A DNA stretch of 64,000 nucleotides from QAMH01 sp900556425 (GTDB lineage Bacteria; Actinomycetota; Coriobacteriia; Coriobacteriales; QAMH01): positions 1 through 64,000 of the forward strand of contig CABRZR010000004.1 in the NCBI GenBank assembly GCA_902475535.1. Direction: 5' to 3'. Each line of letters opens with the position of its first letter. The first letter of the stretch is position 1. The translations under genes and the position numbers were made by a program. This document shows, one piece after another, positions 50,196-58,682 of the stretch. The notes under the pieces were generated by a model. That model did no database searches and had not been told where the DNA came from. It saw nothing but the letters and a program-made list of their open reading frames with translations.

Positions 50196-50762
50196 CTAGT
50201 CGCGCTTGAACGCGGGGTGGACCCGATCCTTGTCGCTCAGATTGATCTCGCAATCAATCTCGGGCCATTCGATGCCGAAGGCCGGATCGTCATATCGATA
50301 ACCACCCTCGTCGTTGGGATGGTACACGTCATCGCACTTGTAGCAGAACTCCGCCGTGTCCGAGAGAACGAGGAAGCCGTGGGCAAAGCCGCGCGGTACG
50401 AAGAACTGGCGCTTGTTCTCGGCAGAGAGAATGACGCCTTCCCACTTGCCATAGGTGGGACTTCCCTCACGCAGGTCAACGCACACGTCGAAAACCTCTC
50501 CGCTCACAACGCGCACGAGCTTGCTCTGCGGATGCTCGATCTGGAAATGCAAGCCGCGCAGCACGCCCTTGGTGGATGAGCTCTGGTTGTCCTGCACGAA
50601 CTCGACGTCGATACCACCCGCAACGAAATCGGGGCGTTTGTAGGTCTCCATGAAGTAGCCACGCGCATCACCATACGCCTTGACATCAACGATGATGACG
50701 CCCTCGATAGACGTCTGCGTGAAAGTGAAATTGCCACTCGTTATGACTCTGTCAGCTGTCAT
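50196..50762 (-). CDS. rfbC: dTDP-4-dehydrorhamnose 3,5-epimerase
   Basis: Third step of dTDP-rhamnose synthesis. 188 residues with the cupin signatures VLRGLHFQ (active-site His), FVPRGFAHGFLVLSD and DPAFGIEWP. A GGGGAG ribosome site lies just before ATG 50762. Separated from rfbD by 187 bases that form a large hairpin. Confidence 0.95.
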   Translation of the reverse strand: MTADRVITSGNFTFTQTSIEGVIIVDVKAYGDARGYFMETYKRPDFVAGGIDVEFVQDNQSSSTKGVLRGLHFQIEHPQSKLVRVVSGEVFDVCVDLREGSPTYGKWEGVILSAENKRQFFVPRGFAHGFLVLSDTAEFCYKCDDVYHPNDEGGYRYDDPAFGIEWPEIDCEINLSDKDRVHPAFKRD

Positions 50763-50780
50763 TTCTCCCCTTTACAAGTA

Positions 50781-50951
50781 AAAGAGAGGAAGGCGTTTTG
50801 CTCGCCAATGATTCGCACCCGAAGGACTAAAACCGCTCAGCTGCTGCGGAACTCGCGCGCAAGGACAGCGCGCTCAAACAGTCCTCGCAAGACCGCTTCG
50901 CGATTTTAGTCCTTCTGCTCATCGGGCATCGCAAAACGTCCCCCTCTCTTT
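50781..50951. repeat. large imperfect hairpin between rfbD and rfbC
   Basis: Outer arms 50781-50801 and 50931-50951 pair with a few mismatches (AAAGAGAGG... / ...CCTCTCTTT). Inner arms GAAGGACTAAAACCGC (50821-50836) and GCGATTTTAGTCCTTC (50900-50915) pair with one mismatch. GCGCGC occurs twice in the loop. The right arm runs into the rfbD stop codon. The transcript would carry a hairpin of about 170 nt inside the rhamnose operon. Confidence 0.85.
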
Positions 50952-51855
50952 AATCCGCCAGTTCCTCAAATCTGTCCATGTACGTCGCAAGCGCCTCTTG
51001 CCAAGGACGCATCTCGTCGCCAACAGTCGCTGCAAGATGCGCGTTATCGAGACTCGAATAAGCCGGACGATCGGCGCTCTGCGGAAAGCGTTTCTTGTAC
51101 TCGGCGGAGCTCAGCCCCTCCTTCTCGCAGTCTATGCCAGCCGCGTCCACGATGGCGCAAGCGAAGTCGAACCAACTGCATGTACCATTATTGGTACAGT
51201 GATACGTGCCATAATCATCGGTCGTCGCGATCTTGAGAATCTCGTAGGCAAGATCGTTGGCGCTTGTCGGGTTGCCCATCTGGTCGTTAACCACAGAAAT
51301 CTTGCCGTTCTCGCGTGCAAGACGCAGCATCGTCTTCACGAAGTTCTTGCCGATGTAGCCATAGAGCCATGCCGTGCGCACGATGAAGCTCTTCTCGCAT
51401 GCGGCCCGGGTGAGCACTTCGCCCTCCCATTTGGTCCGTCCGTAGGCGGAAATGGGTGCAACAGCATCGGTCTCGACACGCGGTACGGGATTGGTACCGG
51501 GAAAGACGTAATCGGTAGAAATATGAACGACCTTGCCACCACATGCTTGTGCGACACGGGCGATGTTCTCGGCTCCCATCGCGTTGACGTGCAGGGCAGC
51601 TGCTTCGTTTTGCTCGCAGCCATCCACATTGGTGATTGCCGCACAGTTGATGGTGAGATCATAGGGGCCATGCTCGGCGTACCAAGCATCAACGGCATCG
51701 GCATCGCTGATGTCGAGCACCTGGTAATCGATATAGTCGACCTCGGCGTCTCTGTACTCTTCGGGAATGGGACCGATCTCGGCCTCCATCGTAGTCAGGC
51801 AGCGCCTCAGTTCGTTTCCGAGCTGGCCATGCTCGCCCGTGATCAGAATCTTCAT
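50950..51855 (-). CDS. rfbD: dTDP-4-dehydrorhamnose reductase
   Basis: Final step to dTDP-L-rhamnose. 301 residues: GEHGQLGNEL at the N-terminus (NADPH site), STDYVFPG and YGRTKWEGE (Tyr-x3-Lys). Starts three bases after the rfbA stop. Its stop codon lies within the right arm of a large hairpin. Confidence 0.95.
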   Translation of the reverse strand: MKILITGEHGQLGNELRRCLTTMEAEIGPIPEEYRDAEVDYIDYQVLDISDADAVDAWYAEHGPYDLTINCAAITNVDGCEQNEAAALHVNAMGAENIARVAQACGGKVVHISTDYVFPGTNPVPRVETDAVAPISAYGRTKWEGEVLTRAACEKSFIVRTAWLYGYIGKNFVKTMLRLARENGKISVVNDQMGNPTSANDLAYEILKIATTDDYGTYHCTNNGTCSWFDFACAIVDAAGIDCEKEGLSSAEYKKRFPQSADRPAYSSLDNAHLAATVGDEMRPWQEALATYMDRFEELAD

Positions 51856-51858
51856 CTG

Positions 51859-52758
51859 CTACTTACCGCCCTTTGCATAGAACTTGTTTTCGCTCACGCT
51901 TTTGAGGTACTTGCCGTAATTGCTTTTGCCGTACTTGGTTGCCGCCTCGATGAGCTGCTCGCGGTCGATCCAGCCGTTGCCATAGGCAATTTCCTCGACC
52001 ACGCTCACCGGAATGCCCTGGGCTTGCTCGACCGTACGCACGAAGTTCGTCGCCTCGAAAAGCGACTCCATCGTACCCGTGTCGAGCCAGGCATAGCCCC
52101 GGCCGAGCACTTCGACATTGAGCGAGCCATCATTGAGATACATCTCGTTGAGATCGGTAATCTCGAGCTCTCCGCGCGCAGAAGGCTTGACTCGCTTGGC
52201 AAGCTCACACACACGCTCGTCGTAGAAGTAGAGACCCGTGACCGCATAGTTGCTCTTGGGATGCTCCGGCTTCTCCTCGATGGAGATTGCGTTGTAGTTC
52301 TCATCGAATTCCACGACGCCAAAGCGTTCGGGGTCATCGACGTAGTAACCAAAGACCGTGGAGCCCTTGCCGTTCTCGGCACGCTCAACGGCGCGCCTGA
52401 GCTGATCGCGAAAGCCATTGCCGTAGAAAATGTTATCGCCGAGGACGAGGGCACAGGGCTCCCCCGCACAGAACTCCTCGCCGATGATGAATGCCTGGGC
52501 AAGGCCATCGGGCGAGGGCTGCACCTTGTAGGAAAGCTTGATTCCAAGCTGACTCCCGTCACCCAAGAGGCGCTCGAAATTGGGAAGATCCGCAGGTGTC
52601 GAGATGATGAGTATGTCACGGATGCCTGCCATCATGAGCGTGGCAAGCGGATAGTAAATCATTGGCTTGTCATAAATTGGCAGAAGCTGCTTGCTCGTAA
52701 CGAGGGTGAGCGGATACAGGCGTGTTCCGCTACCGCCCGCCAGAATGATGCCCTTCAT
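51859..52758 (-). CDS. rfbA: glucose-1-phosphate thymidylyltransferase
   Basis: First step of dTDP-rhamnose synthesis. 299 residues from ATG 52758 (MKGIILAGGSGTRLYP), chosen for the family start and the GGAGGAG ribosome site eight bases before. QLLPIYDKPMIYYPL and VLGDNIFYG follow. First gene of rfbA-rfbD-rfbC-rfbB; a terminator separates it from the L,D-transpeptidase gene upstream. Confidence 0.96.
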   Translation of the reverse strand: MKGIILAGGSGTRLYPLTLVTSKQLLPIYDKPMIYYPLATLMMAGIRDILIISTPADLPNFERLLGDGSQLGIKLSYKVQPSPDGLAQAFIIGEEFCAGEPCALVLGDNIFYGNGFRDQLRRAVERAENGKGSTVFGYYVDDPERFGVVEFDENYNAISIEEKPEHPKSNYAVTGLYFYDERVCELAKRVKPSARGELEITDLNEMYLNDGSLNVEVLGRGYAWLDTGTMESLFEATNFVRTVEQAQGIPVSVVEEIAYGNGWIDREQLIEAATKYGKSNYGKYLKSVSENKFYAKGGK

Positions 52759-52826
52759 GTGATGTACTCCTCCGCTTGGATTCGAGATATGTCGAATCAT
52801 TATAAGACACGCACGGCAAATACAAA

Positions 52827-52854
52827 CGGGCACCTCCCAAATGAGAGGTGCCCG
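52827..52854 (-). terminator. terminator behind the L,D-transpeptidase gene
   Basis: CGGGCACCTC (52827-52836) pairs with GAGGTGCCCG (52845-52854). On the minus strand the stem is followed by TTTGTATTT. Lies about 30 bases past the stop of the gene ending at 52887. Confidence 0.85.
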
Positions 52855-52886
52855 CACACGATGCCTATTCAAACACGCATATCGCG

Positions 52887-54752
52887 CTAGTACAAATGCA
52901 CCGTCGATCCGTAGGGAACCGTCTGCATGTACTGGGCAAACGGCCAGTCGAGGCGAATGCAGCCATGGGAGAGATGCTGGCCAAGCTCGTCGGTGGAACT
53001 CAGAACGCTGTGGAAGAAGTAGCCACCCGTGATATTGGTGCAGTACAGGGCATTCGACCAATCCGGCAACACGGGCAGGTGATAGCCCGTAGAGTAGGTG
53101 CCCGTGATGGTCGGGGACCACGGAGCACCGCAAACGCAGGGCTCGAACCTATCGAGGTTCCAATTATCGTTGCCACCCCTGAAGATGCCCACGCGGCACT
53201 TGTCCGTATCGACGAGGATGAGGAAGTCCGTCGGGCTGCGCATGCCCTGGGCACGCAGCATCATATCGCCTTCCTCGGGAGACTCGCTCTCGGTGAGCCA
53301 GCCATCGTTATTGGCCTTATACCAGCGATCAGCATAGACGTATTTATTGCGGTCAATGTAACCCTGCTTGGGGTCACCATAGTACTTGCCACCATCGACG
53401 TAGATCAGGCCCGTCTGAGCGCCGGAGTAGGGCGAGTTCTCCCACGTGGCAATGAGCCAGTAGCGCTGGGTGCCGCCATCGTAGATATCGGTAACAAGCC
53501 AGCCCTGGCCCGTCGCAAGCTCGCCGCTTTCGAGATTGCCGAGCAAGACGATGCCACCCCAGCTGTATTTGCCGCGAAGCACGTAGCCCTCGGCAGCAAG
53601 ACCGTAGTAATTCACACCATCAACCGTAAAGAAACCGGCGTTCATGGCATGAAGGTCGGCGAGGTAATAGTAACGCTGCATGCCGCCATCGATGGAATCG
53701 GTGACGTACCAACCGTCCTGGCCATCGGGTTTGGAAACGAGACGTCCTTCCTGGTCGGCGACATAGACACAGTCGAGTTCGGGAGCATAGTACTTGCCGC
53801 GCACGATGGCGCCGTCGTTTGTGGCGTAGGCGTGGTAGCCGGTTCCCTCGTCGGGGTCGATGAGGCGGCCCTTGACGATGTTGCCGTCAGCGCCGATCCA
53901 GTAGCGCTCGAGGCTTCCCCAGGCGTTCGTGATGAGCCACTGAGCGTTGATCTCCAGGCTGGGGCCGTCGGTCGCGTACCAGGCCAGGCCCTCGTGGTTC
54001 CACCCGACGCCGACCAGGTGGTCGTTCTCGACCCAGGAGGTCGTGAAGTTATGCGCGCCGGCGATGGCGTTGGGGTTGTACTGGCGCAGCACGGCGACGC
54101 CGTCCTCGCCGTCGGAGTACCAGCCGATTCCCTCGTCGTTCCAGCCCACGGAGATGAGGTGGGCGCGTTCGGCGTCGGAGGTGGTGTTTCCCGCCGTGGG
54201 GGCGACCCATCCGATGCCCTCCCACTGCCAGCCGGCCGACGCGACGCTCGTGGCCTCGTAGAGGCTCATGGTGTAGAAGTGCTCGCCGGAGTTGGGGTTG
54301 TAGAGGCGGTACATGTTGGCGTGGGAGTCCTCGTAGCTCACCTCGGGCTCCTCAGGAGTCTCACCGGGAGTCTCGGGGGTATCCTGATCAGGTTTATCCT
54401 GGTCATCTGGCGTGTCACCGGCGGGTTTGTCTGCCTGGTCGCCATCGTCGCCCCCATCCGGCGTGTCGCCGGCGGGCTTGTCCGCCTGGTCGCCATCGTC
54501 CGGCGCTGCCGGCGTGTCGGGATCGGTCGGCTCGCCGGAATCGTCGGCGTCCCCCGGCGTTGCGTCATCCGGCCCGGTCACGTCCTCGCCGTCATCGGGA
54601 TCGGTCGTCACGGCGCCATCGGAAACCGTCGTGTCGGTAGTCCCGGCGTCTTCTGCCGCGTAGGCGGGCGTCGCCGCCATCGCAAGCATGCATGCGAGCA
54701 CGGTTGCAGCAATGACAATCCATACCCGTCCGAGCGAACGAACTTTACTCAT
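52887..54752 (-). CDS. secreted L,D-transpeptidase (YkuD) with surface and glucan-binding-like repeats
   Basis: 621 residues. A signal peptide ends near AYA-A (residue 32). A highly acidic Asp/Pro/Gly linker (about 35-140) has two near-identical DGDQADKPAGDTPD units. One tripartite DUF5648-type block follows (NSGEHFYTMS, a shortened middle module, AGAHNFTTS). Next come about 220 residues of aromatic repeats (YWIGADGNIVKG, YYGLAAEGYVLRGKYS, GQGWLVTDIYDGGTQRYW) like cell-wall or glucan-binding repeats. The C-terminus is a YkuD domain with FFHSVL and SHGCIRL, Cys598 catalytic. It should form or attach 3-3 cross-links in peptidoglycan; the repeats probably position it on the wall. Confidence 0.87.
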   Translation of the reverse strand: MSKVRSLGRVWIVIAATVLACMLAMAATPAYAAEDAGTTDTTVSDGAVTTDPDDGEDVTGPDDATPGDADDSGEPTDPDTPAAPDDGDQADKPAGDTPDGGDDGDQADKPAGDTPDDQDKPDQDTPETPGETPEEPEVSYEDSHANMYRLYNPNSGEHFYTMSLYEATSVASAGWQWEGIGWVAPTAGNTTSDAERAHLISVGWNDEGIGWYSDGEDGVAVLRQYNPNAIAGAHNFTTSWVENDHLVGVGWNHEGLAWYATDGPSLEINAQWLITNAWGSLERYWIGADGNIVKGRLIDPDEGTGYHAYATNDGAIVRGKYYAPELDCVYVADQEGRLVSKPDGQDGWYVTDSIDGGMQRYYYLADLHAMNAGFFTVDGVNYYGLAAEGYVLRGKYSWGGIVLLGNLESGELATGQGWLVTDIYDGGTQRYWLIATWENSPYSGAQTGLIYVDGGKYYGDPKQGYIDRNKYVYADRWYKANNDGWLTESESPEEGDMMLRAQGMRSPTDFLILVDTDKCRVGIFRGGNDNWNLDRFEPCVCGAPWSPTITGTYSTGYHLPVLPDWSNALYCTNITGGYFFHSVLSSTDELGQHLSHGCIRLDWPFAQYMQTVPYGSTVHLY

Positions 54753-54956
54753 GTTTTGATCACTTCCCTACACCAGATATAACCACGTCGCGACACTACC
54801 ACGCACGCATACTTAGTCGAGCATCGCTTCTGCCAGCGGTCGCTATATCTATGCGAAAACCGCAGAACAGGTAACGTTTGTCCGTATCTTGGTCAGTAAA
54901 TTATGCAAGTCAATGTCCAGGATACTGTATATAGATGACGCACATACAGAAAAGGA

Positions 54957-54987
54957 GAACGCCATCACATCGAATGTGATGGCGTTC
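54957..54987 (-). terminator. terminator behind the GH43-like gene
   Basis: A perfect 14-base stem (54957-54970 with 54974-54987) and a three-base loop; on the minus strand it is followed by TCCTTTTC. It lies 26 bases beyond the stop at 55013. The remaining bases of the gap up to 54753 hold the transpeptidase promoter region, where I see no firm boxes. Confidence 0.88.
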
Positions 54988-55012
54988 ATTAAAAAGAGAC
55001 TCTGCAGAAACC

Positions 55013-56542
55013 CTATAGCCTTATAAAGCTCTCGCCGAGGGCCTTTGCCTCGCCTTCCAGCTTGATGACGGTGCCATGACGCAACGTCACCTTGTTTCCA
55101 GAGCTGTCGACACAACTAATTGACTGCGATGCGGAGAAGGGCTTGCTCTCACCCAGAGATGCGCTCACCTGAATGCCGGTCTGCCCATGATAGGTGGCAA
55201 TCATGTCGGTGTAGAGCATGTACACGCCATCGACATTGACCATCGTAGGGCCCTCGTTGCCCGTGGCAATGTTGGTGTTGACCAGGTGCCATCCATCAGG
55301 TGACATGCTCGAATTCGCATAGATCTGATTGTTGACGCCGTCCTTCTTGGTTATCAGGTAATAGGTGTCCCCATCCTTGTAGATGGAGGAGTCGATGTAA
55401 TTGTCCGATGCCTCGAGACCCTGAATCTCGAACGCGGTGGAAGCGTCAAGCCTGAGCCCCTGCGGGAAGTGCTTGCCGGAACCACTCGTGGACGAGGCAA
55501 GGCCGTTGTTCGAGATATCGACCTTGACGGCATAGACCTTCATCCTATCGCTTTCGGGCTGACCATGATAATCGCCATAGTAGCCAGCCGAGAAGATGAT
55601 GTAGGTGTCTCCGTTGTCATCCACGAACCACTCGGGAGCAACGACATCGAAGTCAGAGATACCGAATGGCATGGACGACAGCGAGATGCCATCGTAGCTT
55701 CCGCCGTTGATAAGACCCAGACCCTCAGGCTGCGTCCAATCGACGAGGTTCTCGGAATAGGAAATCATGGGATAGAAACGCCCGTTGTTCCTGTTCCAGT
55801 TGGAGAGCATGTAGAACGTCCCATCCTTGAACATGATGCTCGGGTCGTGGAGCGGATCCGCGTTGCTCGCAAACGGGGTGCTGGCCTTGGTGAAATTGAT
55901 GCCATCACGGGTATAGCACAGCGCAGTCTCGAAACCCGCGCCTTGGCCAGGCGTATCAATGAAGAATGACCCGAGGAACAGGTCCTGCTCGCCCGTGTCA
56001 TTGATGCCATACCAGCCAATGCCCTCTTCGTTCCACCCCGCCGAGACGAGACTGTCGTTTTCGACCTTGCTCAACGTGTAGTTATGGCTTCCCGAATTGT
56101 TGGTTGGGGCAGACGGCTGCACATTGGGGTTGAACTGACGGTACAGGGCAACGGACTCGTCTGCATCCGAATACCAACCGATGCCCTCATAGCTCCAGCC
56201 GACGGAAACGAGATGGTCACGCTCGACCTCGCTCATGGTGTAGTGATGATCGGTGCCCGAGTACAGACGATAGACCGCATTGCCGTCTGCCGGTGCGGTC
56301 CAGCCAATGCCCTCGTAGTTCCAACCGGCATCCATGAGGCTGACCTTCTCAACCGGGCTGGCGGTGTAGAAGTGCTCGCCGCTGTTGGGATTGTAGAGAC
56401 GATTCATCTTCACCGCGGATTCATCGGCATGGGCAGCTTTTGCCGGAAGCTGCACCATCATGACAAGAGCCGCGCACGCAAGCGCAAGAATCGCGATGAG
56501 CGCACATCTTTTCGCATGCCCTTTGCTTGTCAAACTAACCAT
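55013..56542 (-). CDS. secreted GH43-like beta-propeller glycosidase with surface repeats
   Basis: 509 residues from ATG 56542, fixed by a strong AAAGGAGG ribosome site. A signal peptide (ending about AAHA, residue 38) is followed by one full tripartite block (NSGEHFYTAS, TDHHYTMS, SGSHNYTLS). A five-bladed propeller of about 320 residues follows. GH43-type positions are visible: HDPSIMFKDGTFYML (catalytic Asp), VVAPEWFVDDNGDTYI and GNEGPTMVNVDGVYMLYTD (Glu acid). Family members cut arabinofuranose, xylose or galactose side chains. The exact family and substrate are not certain; host or self polysaccharide trimming is inference. Confidence 0.75.
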   Translation of the reverse strand: MVSLTSKGHAKRCALIAILALACAALVMMVQLPAKAAHADESAVKMNRLYNPNSGEHFYTASPVEKVSLMDAGWNYEGIGWTAPADGNAVYRLYSGTDHHYTMSEVERDHLVSVGWSYEGIGWYSDADESVALYRQFNPNVQPSAPTNNSGSHNYTLSKVENDSLVSAGWNEEGIGWYGINDTGEQDLFLGSFFIDTPGQGAGFETALCYTRDGINFTKASTPFASNADPLHDPSIMFKDGTFYMLSNWNRNNGRFYPMISYSENLVDWTQPEGLGLINGGSYDGISLSSMPFGISDFDVVAPEWFVDDNGDTYIIFSAGYYGDYHGQPESDRMKVYAVKVDISNNGLASSTSGSGKHFPQGLRLDASTAFEIQGLEASDNYIDSSIYKDGDTYYLITKKDGVNNQIYANSSMSPDGWHLVNTNIATGNEGPTMVNVDGVYMLYTDMIATYHGQTGIQVSASLGESKPFSASQSISCVDSSGNKVTLRHGTVIKLEGEAKALGESFIRL

Positions 56543-56771
56543 TTGACCTCCTTTAGCGTCCTTTCTGCGTAACATGATCTGGCTGCATTTTACTAAGCTC
56601 CCGTCCGTAAAACCCGTTACATGCGCGCAGCAATCCCGCAACGGAAACGACACGGTCGCCAATCCACCTTTTTACGTTCGTATGTATCCTTTTGCCTTTT
56701 TTGCGGTTCTAGCCGAAATGCTCGGATAGAATAGCCGGAAGAAACCGCGGCAATACGTGGAAGGAAACGGC

Positions 56772-58682
56772 ATGCAGCGACATAAGCTATCGAACGTTCT
56801 ACTGGAAAACAGCTGGCAGTTCTTCCGAGCCCCTGCCATGTATTGTTCCTCCAATGCCCCCGTAGCATGCGGTGATTCCGCCGAGGGCGAATGGAGCCTG
56901 CAAGGACCCGGCACCTTCGACTTCACCACCTTCTTCAATGCGCTGCCCACAAGCAAGTGGATGCGCTATACCAACGCCCGAGAGTTCTTCTTGCACCTCG
57001 AGCTTAAGGGAGCCGCCTGCGCGTTCACACAAACACGCGCCGACTCGTACACATGGCATGCCGAGCCTCTCGATACGACAAGGCGCGATATCGCGGCAAG
57101 CGAAGAGTGGGTCGCGCTTGATATCCCCCTCGAGCTCAACGATGACGTGCTCGTGGGCTTCCTGCTTGAAAGCCAGGGAGCCGTGCAGATCCACAACAGC
57201 TACTATTACACCCAGATTGATGACGAGAGCATCCGCCCCGTCGAGCTCGCCCTTTGCACGACGACCTTCAAAAACGAAAACTATATCCTCCCCAATGTCG
57301 AGCTTGTCAGAACGCGCGTCATCGAAACTGACGAGCCCATCTCGGAACACTTTTCCATGCATGTCGTCGACAACGGTCGTACCCTTGACGCCAAGGACGT
57401 CGAATCCGAGCGCATCTTCTTGCATCCCAATCCCAATGCAGGTGGAGCGGGCGGTTTTGCCCGAGGCATGATCGAGGCCATGGAACAGGCCCCGCGTGCC
57501 ACCCACGTGCTGCTCATGGACGATGACGTGAGCATCTCGCCCGAAAGCATCATACGCACCTTCAACTTGCTCTCCATCGTAAACGACGACTATTCGGAAG
57601 CGTTCTTGAGTGGTGCCATGATGAGCATGGACCAGCCAAATCTGCGCTACGAAGACGTCGGATTCGTGGCATGCAACGGCAAGTACTTCCCCGCCAAGAA
57701 CCTTGCCTACGTCGATGTGCTGCACGACTGCGTCGCAAACGAGGCCTTTGTCCACTGCAGCCCCGAAGAGGCGGGGTATGATGCGGACCGCATGTCGCAG
57801 TCCTACGCTGCCTGGTGGTACTGCGTCATACCCGTATCCGTAATCGATCGCGAAGGGCTACCGCTGCCCATCTTCGTGCGTACCGACGACGTTGAGTACA
57901 GTCTGCGTGCGCATGCCAAGATCATGACCATGAACGGCATCTGCGTATGGCACGCACCGTTCAAACAACGCTACAGCGCTGCCGTGGAGCGCTACCAAAT
58001 GCCCCGCAACGTGCTCATCGGGCAGTTCACGAGCGGCATGGCCCCCCTGTCCGACTTCATAGGCGATTTGAAGATCGGCTTCGAGCTCGAACTCAAGAAG
58101 TACAACTACGATAACGCCGCACTCGTCCTCGATGCCTTCGAGGACTTTCTGAAGGGTCCGTCCTTCATCATGGAAAAGGGAGCAGCCGAGAGAAGCTACC
58201 TTGACCACCTCAAGAAGGCGGAGAAGCTGCTTCCGCTTGACGATATCAAGGAAGACGCCCTGGCCTTGGGCGTTGATCTCGATACCATCCCCGCAACGCA
58301 ATTCGACCACGAAAACTACGAGAGAGACGACCACCGCTCGTTCGTCGAGCGCATACGGGACAACATGACCGTCAACGGCCATCGCATGGTCAGGGGCGAT
58401 TACTACGACAAGGGATCGGTTGCCGTCATCAGCGCCGCCGGCTGGCTGTACCCCGTCGATGAGCTGCGAAAGAAGGAATACATCATCGCCATCGACGCGC
58501 CAAGCAAGAAGGGCATCATCCGCAAGATGGATAAGGAGCGCTTCAACCAGCTCTGGGACCGTTTCCACCGTGACATGGTCGAGTTCCGCGCGAACAAAGA
58601 CCGCCTGCGCAAGGAGTACGAGGCAGCCCGTCCCGCCATGACGTCACTGCCGTTTTGGAAGCGGTACCTCGGTATCGACTAG
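56772..58682 (+). CDS. GlfT2-like galactofuranosyl/glycosyl transferase
   Basis: 636 residues from ATG 56772, with AAGGA upstream. The N-terminal beta-sandwich (FDFTTFFNALPTSKWMRYT) and the GT-A domain resemble mycobacterial galactofuranosyltransferase GlfT2. VLLMDDDVSISPESI near residue 250 holds the metal-binding Asp triad, FVRTDDVEYSLR near 370 the base, and WHAPFKQRYS near 392 a conserved His. Helical C-terminal part. It probably builds a furanose-containing polymer on the inner leaflet; the acceptor is unknown. Convergent with the next gene, their stop codons overlapping. Confidence 0.8.
   Translation: MQRHKLSNVLLENSWQFFRAPAMYCSSNAPVACGDSAEGEWSLQGPGTFDFTTFFNALPTSKWMRYTNAREFFLHLELKGAACAFTQTRADSYTWHAEPLDTTRRDIAASEEWVALDIPLELNDDVLVGFLLESQGAVQIHNSYYYTQIDDESIRPVELALCTTTFKNENYILPNVELVRTRVIETDEPISEHFSMHVVDNGRTLDAKDVESERIFLHPNPNAGGAGGFARGMIEAMEQAPRATHVLLMDDDVSISPESIIRTFNLLSIVNDDYSEAFLSGAMMSMDQPNLRYEDVGFVACNGKYFPAKNLAYVDVLHDCVANEAFVHCSPEEAGYDADRMSQSYAAWWYCVIPVSVIDREGLPLPIFVRTDDVEYSLRAHAKIMTMNGICVWHAPFKQRYSAAVERYQMPRNVLIGQFTSGMAPLSDFIGDLKIGFELELKKYNYDNAALVLDAFEDFLKGPSFIMEKGAAERSYLDHLKKAEKLLPLDDIKEDALALGVDLDTIPATQFDHENYERDDHRSFVERIRDNMTVNGHRMVRGDYYDKGSVAVISAAGWLYPVDELRKKEYIIAIDAPSKKGIIRKMDKERFNQLWDRFHRDMVEFRANKDRLRKEYEAARPAMTSLPFWKRYLGID

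Noticed and set aside
52848..54782. 644-codon plus-strand frame opposite the L,D-transpeptidase
   Set aside because: The minus frame has a signal peptide, repeats and the SHGCIRL active site. The plus frame is a valine/glycine-rich shadow.
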